A stretch of DNA of 64,000 nt from Pseudonocardia endophytica. Its GTDB lineage: Bacteria; Actinomycetota; Actinomycetes; Mycobacteriales; Pseudonocardiaceae. A model generated the notes under the pieces. It was not told the origin of the DNA. It worked only from the letters and a program-made list of their open reading frames with translations, and did not search any database. The position numbers and the translations under genes are program-made. Location of the stretch: positions 1,984,001 to 2,048,000 of the forward strand of contig NZ_SMFZ01000002.1 in assembly GCF_004339565.1 (NCBI RefSeq), given 5' to 3'. Positions within the stretch are counted from its first letter, which is position 1. Every line of letters starts with the position of its first letter. This document shows positions 51,442 to 58,415 of this stretch, piece after piece.

Positions 51442-52047
51442 TCACGCCGGTGCCCGGCCGGTCGCCCGCACGGTCCAGCGCGACGGGCCTCCGCGCAGGT
51501 CGGTGACGGTGAGCGGCGCGGCGTCGACGCGCCAGAACGCCGTCGCGGGCGCCCCCATCGCGACGACGACGGCGGCGCGCGGCACCGCGGGCCCGCAGAC
51601 GGCGAGCGTGTGTCCGGCGGGCCGGTCGGCCAGCCAGCGCTCCACCCGTTCGAGCAGGGCGGTCAGCGACTCGCCGCCGTGCGGTGCGGCGGCGGGGTCG
51701 GTGAGCCAGGCCTGCAGCCCGGAGGGGTCCTCGGCCGCGAGCTCGTCCAGCGTCCGCCCGCTCCACCGGCCGGCGTCCCATCCGCGCAGGTCGTCGTCGA
51801 CGACGACGTCGGCGGCGCCGGTCGCGTCGCACGTCTCGCCGCACGCCCGTTCCGGGCCGCGGACCAGGTGGTCGGCGCGGGGGAGGAGTACCGCCGACGC
51901 CAGGGTCCGCGCCCGGTCCTCGAGCGCGTCGTCCGCCGGGAAGGCGGCCTCCGCCGTCGCCCGCGTCGAGCCGTGGACGAGCAGCGTCAGACGGGTCGAT
52001 CCGGGCACAACCGCCGACCTTCCCGGACCGGATTCGACATGTGACAC
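51442..52047 (-). CDS. Histidine-phosphatase-fold protein with degenerate active site
   Basis: About 201 residues resembling the phosphoglycerate mutase/histidine phosphatase superfamily. The RHG motif appears as LLVHGSTRAT, with Val in place of Arg. The second active-site His (normally THxGxxR) is absent in AVCGPAVPRAAVV. The acidic GGESLTALLERVERWL helix is kept. It is therefore unlikely to be an efficient phosphatase. It is divergent from cbtB; in my recollection such proteins accompany CbtA/CbtB genes. The GTG at 52047 was chosen for an AGAGGG site upstream. Confidence 0.65.
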   Translation of the reverse strand: MSHVESGPGRSAVVPGSTRLTLLVHGSTRATAEAAFPADDALEDRARTLASAVLLPRADHLVRGPERACGETCDATGAADVVVDDDLRGWDAGRWSGRTLDELAAEDPSGLQAWLTDPAAAPHGGESLTALLERVERWLADRPAGHTLAVCGPAVPRAAVVVAMGAPATAFWRVDAAPLTVTDLRGGPSRWTVRATGRAPA

Positions 52048-52090
52048 CGGTCCCTCTTGACACGAACGGTCCATCTGCGGACCCTACTCA

Positions 52091-52108
52091 TCTGAGTATC
52101 TATTCAGA
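52091..52108 (+). promoter_or_regulatory. SmtB/ArsR-type operator before cbtB
   Basis: TCTGAGTATCTATTCAGA has perfect 5-base arms and contains TGAGTA and TATTCA, close to the SmtB/ArsR operator pattern. It lies 29 bases before cbtB, in a gap too short for a cobalamin riboswitch. The ArsR protein encoded at 53141 is the likely ligand. Confidence 0.65.
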
Positions 52109-52136
52109 CGTTGCCACATCCATCGGAGGTCTCCCC

Positions 52137-52352
52137 GTGTCGCAGGCTGCCTTTCCCGTTCCGTCCTCTCCGGCGTTGCCGGTCGTCCCGTTGCGGGAGC
52201 TCGTGCCGTGGGCGGTGTTCGCCGGAGTGATCCTGTTGGCGTTGCTGTACCTGGTCGGGATGGATCAGGGTGCGACGTCGTTGTTCTCGGGCTCGATGAT
52301 CCACGAGTTCGTGCACGACGGCCGCCACCTGCTCGGTTTCCCCTGCCACTAG
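52137..52352 (+). CDS. cbtB: CbtB-family cobalt-transport accessory protein
   Basis: A 71-residue protein with one membrane helix (WAVFAGVILLALLYLVGMD) and a conserved C-terminal metal-type motif, SMIHEFVHDGRHLLGFPCH. This is the signature of CbtB, predicted as the small subunit of a cobalt transporter with CbtA. CGGAGGT lies 6 bases before the GTG. Frames extending further upstream would run through the operator. Confidence 0.88.
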   Translation: MSQAAFPVPSSPALPVVPLRELVPWAVFAGVILLALLYLVGMDQGATSLFSGSMIHEFVHDGRHLLGFPCH

Positions 52353-52382
52353 TCGCGCCGGTTCGGAGGAGGGACAGAGACG

Positions 52383-53123
52383 ATGGTGAGGACCCTGCTG
52401 GTCCGCGGCATGCTGTCCGGGCTGGCCGCGGCCGTCCTGGCCTGGGTGTTCGCGTACCTGGTCGGTGAGCCGGCGCTGGACGGCGGCATCGCCTACGAGG
52501 ACATGGTGTCCGCGGCGTCCGGCGAAGCGGGTGAGGAGCCCCTGGTCAGCCGGGGGATCCAGAGCACGCTCGGGCTCGGCGTCGGCGTGCTGATCTACGG
52601 CATCGCGATCGGGGGGATCTTCGCGCTCGTCTACGCCGCGGTGTACGGCCGGATCGGGCGGCTGAGCCCGCGGGCCACGTCGGCCGTCCTGGCGCTGGTC
52701 GGGTTCGTCGTGGTGATCCTGGTGCCGTTCCTGAAGTACCCGTCGAACCCGCCCGCCTCCAGCGACGACGACACGATCGGCACGCGGACCGGCACCTACG
52801 TGCTGATGGTCCTGCTGTCGGTGGCGGTGGCCGTCGCGGCGGTCTGGGTGGGCCGCAGGCTCGTCGCGCGGTTCGGCACGTGGAACGGCGTGCTGCTCGC
52901 CGTCGTCGGCTATGCGGTCGTGATCGGAATCGTCGGCGCGCTGCTGCCGACGATCGCCGAGACACCGCAGGACTTCCCGGCCGTCGTGCTGTACGACTTC
53001 CGCCTGTCCACGCTCGGCATCCACGTCGTGCTCTGGGCCGTGATCGGACTGCTGTTCGGCGCGCTCGTCGACGGGAGCGCGCGACGGGCCGGCCGGGCGT
53101 CGGTGGAGGCCGGGCAGCTCTGA
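52383..53123 (+). CDS. cbtA: CbtA-family predicted cobalt transporter
   Basis: A 246-residue membrane protein with about six helices, of the CbtA family found with CbtB and often under cobalamin or metal control. FALVYAAVYGRIGRLSPRAT, PFLKYPSNPPASSDDDTIG and the acidic loop region are typical. It follows cbtB by 30 bases. The transported ion is predicted, not proven; the copper operon next door leaves other metals open. Confidence 0.88.
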   Translation: MVRTLLVRGMLSGLAAAVLAWVFAYLVGEPALDGGIAYEDMVSAASGEAGEEPLVSRGIQSTLGLGVGVLIYGIAIGGIFALVYAAVYGRIGRLSPRATSAVLALVGFVVVILVPFLKYPSNPPASSDDDTIGTRTGTYVLMVLLSVAVAVAAVWVGRRLVARFGTWNGVLLAVVGYAVVIGIVGALLPTIAETPQDFPAVVLYDFRLSTLGIHVVLWAVIGLLFGALVDGSARRAGRASVEAGQL

Positions 53124-53140
53124 CGGGCACCATCGGCGTC

Positions 53141-53455
53141 GTGCCCGGAAAGAGTCACGACCAGGAGTGGGCGGACCGGTTCGCCGTGCTCGGCGACCTC
53201 AACCGGCTCCGCCTGCTCCGGCTCATCCACCGCGAGGGCCCGATCTCGGTCGGTGATCTCGCCGACCGGACCGAGCTGAAGCCGACGACCGTCTCGCACG
53301 CACTCCGCGTGCTGCGTGTCTACGGGACGGTCGACACCACGCGCGACGGCCAGTCGCGGCTCTACCGCCTGACCGACGACACCGTCGCGGCGCTGCTCGA
53401 CCACATCCCGGCCACCGGGACCGACAGAACGAAGGCCCTGGACACCGACCCATGA
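53141..53455 (+). CDS. ArsR/SmtB-family regulator
   Basis: About 104 residues with a winged helix: GDLNRLRLLRLIHREGPISV then GDLADRTELKPTTVSHALRV and YGTVDTTRDGQSRLYRLT. No cysteine occurs, so arsenic or cadmium thiolate sensing is excluded; His/Asp metal sites near the C-terminus (LLDHIPATGTDR) are possible. The GTG at 53141 has no clear ribosome-binding site. The stop overlaps the next start as ATGA. Confidence 0.82.
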   Translation: MPGKSHDQEWADRFAVLGDLNRLRLLRLIHREGPISVGDLADRTELKPTTVSHALRVLRVYGTVDTTRDGQSRLYRLTDDTVAALLDHIPATGTDRTKALDTDP

Positions 53456-54387
53456 TCCGCCTCACCCGGTTCGCCACGGTCGTGGTGGGCGTGCTGGTCC
53501 TGCTCGGTCTGTCCGCCGGTCCGGCGTCCGCGCACAGCGCAGGGCTGTCCGCGGAGGCGTCCCTGCCACGGGTCCTCGCGCTCGACCCGCCGGTGCCCGG
53601 CCTGACCGTCACGGTCGTCGAGGGCGGCGCCCGGTTCCAGATCGTGAACGCCACGACGGAGACGGTGCGGGTGCTCCCACCGGACGGGCTGGCCGTCGTC
53701 GAGGAACCGACCGTCGCACCGGGCGGACGCGACCACTGGGCGGACCGGCGGGTCGTCGTCTCCACGCAGCGGCCGGCGGACGGCGCGCCGGTGGCGTGGT
53801 CGGTACCGCTGTTCGTCGGGTCCGAGGCGGTCACGCTGCGTGGCGAGACGGTCTGGCCGCCCGCACCGGCCGGATGGGCCTGGTGGGTCGCGACGGTCGT
53901 CGTCGCTGCCGCGACCGCCCTGCTCGGCTCCCGTGCGCCCACCCGTCGTGGTGCGGCGCTCGGCATCGCGGTGCTGGCGCTCGCCGCGGTCGTCGCCCAC
54001 CTGGTGCACGTGCTCGGGTCCGCGCTCGTCCCGGTCGACGCCGCGTACTGGCCCACCGTGTTCGGGACGGCCGGGATCGGTGTCGGCGCGTGGGTCGTCG
54101 TGCTGGTCGGCGCCGTGCTGACGGTCGTGCGCGTGCAGTGGGGACTGCTGCTGTCCTCGCTCGGCGGCGCCGTGCTCGCGCTCGTGACCGTGTTCGACAC
54201 CGGCAGCTTCGTCCGTGCCGTGTTGCCCTACGGCTGGGATCCCGCGCTCGACCGGGTCGCGACGGTCGCTGCCGTCGGCATCGGCGCCGGCCTGTTCCTG
54301 ACCGGCTTCGCCGTGCTGCGCGCCATGACCCCGGACGACCTCGACCAGGAGCCCGCCCCCACCCCCGTCCCGGAGGAACACCGTTGA
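53452..54387 (+). CDS. Secreted/membrane protein with N-terminal His after signal peptide
   Basis: A 311-residue protein. A signal peptide (residues 1-24) ends ASA, so the mature chain would begin HSAG or AHSAG, as in CopC-type copper proteins where the first His binds metal. A beta-rich domain of about 110 residues follows, then about six membrane helices (from residue 138). I do not recognise a named family. It lies between the ArsR gene and a cupredoxin-like lipoprotein with ATGA and TTGA overlaps, so it is probably part of a metal system. Confidence 0.7.
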   Translation: MIRLTRFATVVVGVLVLLGLSAGPASAHSAGLSAEASLPRVLALDPPVPGLTVTVVEGGARFQIVNATTETVRVLPPDGLAVVEEPTVAPGGRDHWADRRVVVSTQRPADGAPVAWSVPLFVGSEAVTLRGETVWPPAPAGWAWWVATVVVAAATALLGSRAPTRRGAALGIAVLALAAVVAHLVHVLGSALVPVDAAYWPTVFGTAGIGVGAWVVVLVGAVLTVVRVQWGLLLSSLGGAVLALVTVFDTGSFVRAVLPYGWDPALDRVATVAAVGIGAGLFLTGFAVLRAMTPDDLDQEPAPTPVPEEHR

Positions 54388-54782
54388 TCTCGCGTCTCCT
54401 GATCCCTCTCGCCGCCCTGCTCGTCGCCGCCGGATGCGCCTCGGCCCCGCACCAGCACACCCCGGCGGCCCCCGCGCCCGCCTCCGCCCAGGCGCCGGCG
54501 CCCGCACCCGCGGCCGAGGCCGTGCAGACGCTGCGGATCGTCGCGAAGGGCGGACAGGTGACCGGCGACACCGGCACGGTCGCCGTCCCGGCCGGCCGCG
54601 AGGTGCGGATCCAGGTGACGTCCGACGAGGCCGAGGAGGTCCACCTGCACGGCTACGACAAGGAGGCCCTGATCCCGGCGGGCGGCACAGCGACGCTCGA
54701 GTTCACCGCGGACGTCCCCGGGGAGTTCGAGCTGGAGTTCCACCACTCCGGCGACACGCTGGCCACGCTGCAGGTCCGGTGA
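54384..54782 (+). CDS. Cupredoxin-like lipoprotein
   Basis: A 132-residue lipoprotein. The signal ends in a lipobox, LLVAAGC, followed by an Ala/Pro linker and a cupredoxin-type beta domain (VAVPAGREVRIQVTSDEAEE, GEFELEFHHSGDTLATLQV). Histidines occur in VHLHGYD and FHHSG. The usual type-1 copper cysteine is missing, so it may bind copper differently or not at all. The start TTG overlaps the upstream stop and has CGGAGGAA 5 bases before it. Confidence 0.78.
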   Translation: MISRLLIPLAALLVAAGCASAPHQHTPAAPAPASAQAPAPAPAAEAVQTLRIVAKGGQVTGDTGTVAVPAGREVRIQVTSDEAEEVHLHGYDKEALIPAGGTATLEFTADVPGEFELEFHHSGDTLATLQVR

Positions 54783-56086
54783 GCGTCCCGGCCCACGGCG
54801 TCGGGACCCGCGGTGACCTGCCGGTCCCCGTCGAGTACGCGGCCGCCGCCGCGGGCGTCGTGCTGGTCGGGACGTTCGTGCTGCTGGGCGTCCTGTGGCG
54901 GGCGCCGCGGCTGACCGGCGCCGAGGGCGGGCGCCCGTTGCCGTCCGCTCTCGCCGCCGTGATCGACTCGCGCGTGACCCGGGGCGTGCTGCGCGCCGTC
55001 GTACTGCTCGTGGCACTGCTCGTCGTCGCGGTCGGGTTCACCGGACCGCCGTCCACACCGGACAATCTCGCGCCCTGGGTGTTCTACGTGACGTTCTGGG
55101 TCGGGCTGGTGCCCGTGTCCGTCCTGTTCGGACGGGTCTGGAAGGTGCTCAACCCGCTGCGCACGCTGCACGCCGGCCTGGCCCGCCTGCTGCGCGTCGA
55201 CCCGGAGCGCGGCATCGTCGCGCTCCCCCCGCGGATCGGCCTGTGGCCCGCCGCCGTGGCGCTCGCGCTGTTCGGCTGGCTGGAGCTGGTCGCGCCGGAG
55301 CCGTCCGACCCCCGTCTCGTCGCGGGTGTGCTCACCGGCTACGCCGTCGTCCAGCTGGCCGGTGGTGTCCTCTGCGGACGGACGTGGTTCGCGCGCGCCG
55401 ACGGTTTCGAGATCTGGTCCACGCTCCTCGCCGCGCTGTCCCCGCTCGGTCGTCGCGCCGACGGCCGGCTCGTGCTCCGCAACCCGCTCGACGGGCTGGA
55501 GGCCGTCCGGCCGCAGCCGGGCCTGGCGGCCGTCGTCCTCGTGCTCGTCGGGACGACGGCGTTCGACGGGCTGTCCCGCTCGTCGCTGTGGACGGACGCC
55601 GTGCCGCGCAGCCCGCTGTGGGGCACGCTCGGGTTCGCCGGGGTGACCGCCGTCGTCGTCGGGCTGTGGCTCGCCGGCACGTGGCGCACGGAGCCGTCCC
55701 GCCCGGCCGACCGCGCGCCGGTGCCGGTCGCGTTCGCGCACACGATCGTCCCGATCGCGGCCGGGTACGCCGTCGCGCACTACTTCTCCCTGCTCGTGTT
55801 CGACGGGCAGTTGCCGTTCGTGCTGGCCAGTGACCCGTGGGGAACCGGGGCGGACCTGTTCGGCACGGCGGGCCGCGCCGTCGACTACACGGTCGTCGGG
55901 GTCGGCGCGATCGCCGCCGTCCAGCTCCTCGCGATCGTGCTCGGGCACGTCGCCGCCGCCGTCGCCGCCCACGAGCGGGCGCTGCGGCTCTACCCGCCTC
56001 GTTCCGCACAGCGCATGCAGTACCCGATGCTCGGGGCGATGGTCGTGCTCACGTGCGGTGCCGTCGCGCTGGTGCTGGCCCCCTGA
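54779..56086 (+). CDS. Polytopic membrane protein of the metal cluster, function unknown
   Basis: A 435-residue protein with about ten hydrophobic segments. Conserved-looking polar motifs include RVWKVLNPLRTLHAGLARLL, RTWFARADGFEIWSTLLAAL and AGYAVAHYFSLLVFDGQLPF. I recognise it only as an actinobacterial membrane protein that accompanies cupredoxin-like lipoproteins. The GTG start overlaps the lipoprotein stop as GTGA, indicating a tightly coupled unit. Confidence 0.7.
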   Translation: MSVPAHGVGTRGDLPVPVEYAAAAAGVVLVGTFVLLGVLWRAPRLTGAEGGRPLPSALAAVIDSRVTRGVLRAVVLLVALLVVAVGFTGPPSTPDNLAPWVFYVTFWVGLVPVSVLFGRVWKVLNPLRTLHAGLARLLRVDPERGIVALPPRIGLWPAAVALALFGWLELVAPEPSDPRLVAGVLTGYAVVQLAGGVLCGRTWFARADGFEIWSTLLAALSPLGRRADGRLVLRNPLDGLEAVRPQPGLAAVVLVLVGTTAFDGLSRSSLWTDAVPRSPLWGTLGFAGVTAVVVGLWLAGTWRTEPSRPADRAPVPVAFAHTIVPIAAGYAVAHYFSLLVFDGQLPFVLASDPWGTGADLFGTAGRAVDYTVVGVGAIAAVQLLAIVLGHVAAAVAAHERALRLYPPRSAQRMQYPMLGAMVVLTCGAVALVLAP

Positions 56087-56163
56087 TCCGTGCCGGCGCG
56101 CCGCGTTCCTGCGACACTGCGATCCATGGGAACCATCGCGATCACCGGGACGACTGCTCGGAC

Positions 56164-56496
56164 ATGAACGGGTGCCAGCGATGTCGTGAGGCCGTGTCGG
56201 CGGGCCTCGACGGCGAGGACGAGCCGCGGGACCGGTTGATCGTCGACAACCACCTGGACCGGTGCGCTCCGTGCCGCGAGTTCGCCACGGCCGCGCGTGA
56301 GCTGGACGAGCTGACCCGCCGCCGGGCAGGCGACGCGCCCCCGGTGACCGGCGACCACCTGCGGATCGACGTCCCGGTGTGCGCCCCGCGGCGCCCGCAC
56401 CTGCGCCCGGTCGGCAATGCGACGTGCGGATGTTCCCCCGACTGCTCGTGCGGTTGCCAGCACGGACGGGCGTGCCGCTGCCACGCCGCCGCCTGA
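56164..56496 (+). CDS. Zinc-finger (zf-HC2) protein with metallothionein-like Cys-rich tail
   Basis: A 110-residue protein. The N-terminus has the putative anti-sigma zinc-finger pattern: Cys4, Cys7, His30, Cys34, Cys37 (NHLDRCAPCREF). The C-terminal 24 residues hold seven Cys and two His in CGCSPDCSCGCQHGRACRCH, a metallothionein-like cluster. No sigma factor gene is adjacent. Its position at the end of a metal-linked cluster suggests metal sensing or buffering. The start has only a weak ribosome-binding site. The combination is unusual to me. Confidence 0.72.
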   Translation: MNGCQRCREAVSAGLDGEDEPRDRLIVDNHLDRCAPCREFATAARELDELTRRRAGDAPPVTGDHLRIDVPVCAPRRPHLRPVGNATCGCSPDCSCGCQHGRACRCHAAA

Positions 56497-56517
56497 CGCC
56501 CGTGTGACGATCCGGGC

Positions 56518-57273
56518 GTGACGGTCCCGGTGCTCGTGCTGCTGGCGCTGGCCGGCCTCCTCGGCGGCATCGGGATCACCGCGCTCGGCCCCGGCGGCGT
56601 GCTGCCGACGATCGCTCTGTTCACGCTGACCGACCTGGCGCCGTCGCAGGTGGCGGGCACGGCGATCGTCACGCACGTCGCGACCGGCGCCCTCGGCGCG
56701 GCGGCCTACCGGCGGTCCGGGCACCTGCGCGAGCCGGCGATCCGCCGCACGGCGCTCGTGCTGGTCGGGACCGCGGTGATCGGCACGCCGGTCGGGGTGC
56801 TGGTCAACGGCCTGGTCTCGACGCGCGTGTTCGGCCTGGTCCTGGCCGCGTTCGTGGTCGTCGTGGCGCTGCTGCTCTGGTACCGCGAGGCCCACCCGTC
56901 GGCGTCGTCGCGTCCGCACCCGCATCCCGTCACGATCGGCGGGATCGGGCTCGCCGTCGCCGTCGCGAGCGGGATCGTCGGCATCGGAGGGCCGATGCTG
57001 ACCGTGCCGCTGCTGATCGCGCTCGGCACGCCGGTGCTGGAGTCGCTGGCGGCGGCGCAGGTCCAGTCGATCGTGATCGCCGGCGTCGGCACGGTCGGGT
57101 ACCTCGCGAACGGGTCGATCGACTGGGGCCTGGCCGCACTCGTCGGCATCCCGGAGCTGGCCGGGGTGCTGGTCGGCTGGAGGATCGCGCGGGCCCTCCC
57201 GACCCGGACGTTGAAGACCGTCCTGATCGTGGTCCTCCTGGCGCTGGCGCCCTACCTGGCCCTGCACGGCTGA
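56518..57273 (+). CDS. TauE/SafE-family exporter (UPF0721)
   Basis: A 251-residue membrane protein with eight or so helices in two halves, typical of the TauE/SafE (sulfite or organosulfonate exporter) family. GLLGGIGITALGPGGVLPT and SGIVGIGGPMLTVPLLIALG are the paired glycine-rich signatures. The GTG start is 6 bases after GACGAT, suggesting leaderless expression. Substrate unknown; a link to the metal cluster is only positional. Confidence 0.85.
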   Translation: MTVPVLVLLALAGLLGGIGITALGPGGVLPTIALFTLTDLAPSQVAGTAIVTHVATGALGAAAYRRSGHLREPAIRRTALVLVGTAVIGTPVGVLVNGLVSTRVFGLVLAAFVVVVALLLWYREAHPSASSRPHPHPVTIGGIGLAVAVASGIVGIGGPMLTVPLLIALGTPVLESLAAAQVQSIVIAGVGTVGYLANGSIDWGLAALVGIPELAGVLVGWRIARALPTRTLKTVLIVVLLALAPYLALHG

Positions 57274-57326
57274 CCTGGTCGGTCCTCCCGCGCTGCCGGC
57301 GCGAGGGACGTGCGCCGACCCATGGC

Positions 57327-57402
57327 ACGCGCTGATCCGGCGGACGCACGCTGATCCGGCGGACGCACGCTGATCCGGTGGACGCACGCTGATCCGGTGG
57401 AC
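57327..57402 (+). repeat. Tandem array, 4 copies of a 19-bp unit (locus 3)
   Basis: Four units of GCACGCTGATCCGGCGGAC or the GGTGGAC variant; a fifth isolated copy is at 57423-57441. It shares the 19-base period and CTGATCCG core with loci 1 and 2 and begins about 50 bases after a rightward gene. In the remaining gap to 57706 I see no gene. Confidence 0.9.
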
Positions 57403-57705
57403 GCGGTCCGGTTCGGCCGCCGCGCGCTGATCCGGCGGACGCGTCCGCCCGGTCACGTGCTCGTCCCGGTCGGTCGCGCGTTCTCTCGAGGGCACGCGCC
57501 GCGAATTGCCGTTCACCGATCGTCGGCGACCGATCTCCTGAGCGTGACGGAAAGGGGGCGCAACGGGGGGTGCTGTGATCTCCGACCCCGCGGGCTCACC
57601 TGGTCGGAGCACGCGCTCAGCGAAACCACAGGACGAAGATGGTCCGATCGTCGTGCGGGGTTCACGCAGGGTGGATCCACCATTCGTCCGGGAGGTCTGG
57701 TTTCA

Positions 57706-58272
57706 GTGCAGGTTCACCGGACGGTGATCGACGGCGTGCTGCTCCTCGTGCCATCGGCGATCGGGGTGGACGGCTCCCGCGCCCTGACGTTCGACACCTC
57801 CGTGGCGCTGCGGCACGGCATCGACGCGTCGCGTTTCGTCCAGGACTCCCAGTCGCGCTCGATGTGCGGCGTCGTCCGCGGCATGCACGGCCGGACCGGC
57901 AGCGGCGAGGCGAAGCTCGTGCGGTGCGCCCACGGCGCGATGTTCGACGTCGTCGTCGACGCCCGTCCCGGATCGCCGACGTTCGGGCGGGTCGCCACGT
58001 TCCGCCTCGACGACGTCGACATGCACCAGCTCCACATCCCGGCCGGCTGCCTGCACGGCTTCCAGGCGCTCACCGAGACGGTCGACACCTGCTACCGCAT
58101 CGACGCCGAGCACGACCCCACCGAGGACGTGTCGGTGCGCTGGGACGACCCGGACCTGGACATCCGCTGGCCGCTCCCGCCCACCGTGATCAGCCCCAAG
58201 GACCGCGGCGCAGGCAGCTGGCGCGACCTGCGGGTCCAGCTCACCGGCCGCCCCGACCGGATTCCCGCGTAG
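57706..58272 (+). CDS. dTDP-4-dehydrorhamnose 3,5-epimerase-like protein (RmlC family)
   Basis: A 188-residue cupin-fold epimerase. The catalytic His region reads CGVVRGMHGRTG in place of the more usual VLRGLH. Further family motifs are LVRCAHGAMFDVVVDARPGS, IPAGCLHGFQAL and the Tyr of TCYRIDAEHDP. Conserved His residues are present. No other rhamnose genes adjoin, so a different deoxysugar or a stand-alone role is possible. GGAGG is 10 bases before the GTG at 57706, slightly far. Confidence 0.85.
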   Translation: MQVHRTVIDGVLLLVPSAIGVDGSRALTFDTSVALRHGIDASRFVQDSQSRSMCGVVRGMHGRTGSGEAKLVRCAHGAMFDVVVDARPGSPTFGRVATFRLDDVDMHQLHIPAGCLHGFQALTETVDTCYRIDAEHDPTEDVSVRWDDPDLDIRWPLPPTVISPKDRGAGSWRDLRVQLTGRPDRIPA

Positions 58273-58415
58273 GGCCGCGGCGGCCCGGCCGGACCGCCGG
58301 AGCTGCGCGACGACCCGGATCACCTGCGGGAAGCACCGGGCGGCAGCTGATCACGGCTGTTCGACCACGGGTCGCCGAGGGGCCCGTCGAACGCCGGTCG
58401 ACGCGGCTCCTGGGC

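Noticed and set aside
52075..52136. Cobalamin riboswitch upstream of cbtB
   Set aside because: Only about 60 bases separate the two divergent genes and no B12-box-like sequence is seen. An SmtB/ArsR-type dyad explains the region better.
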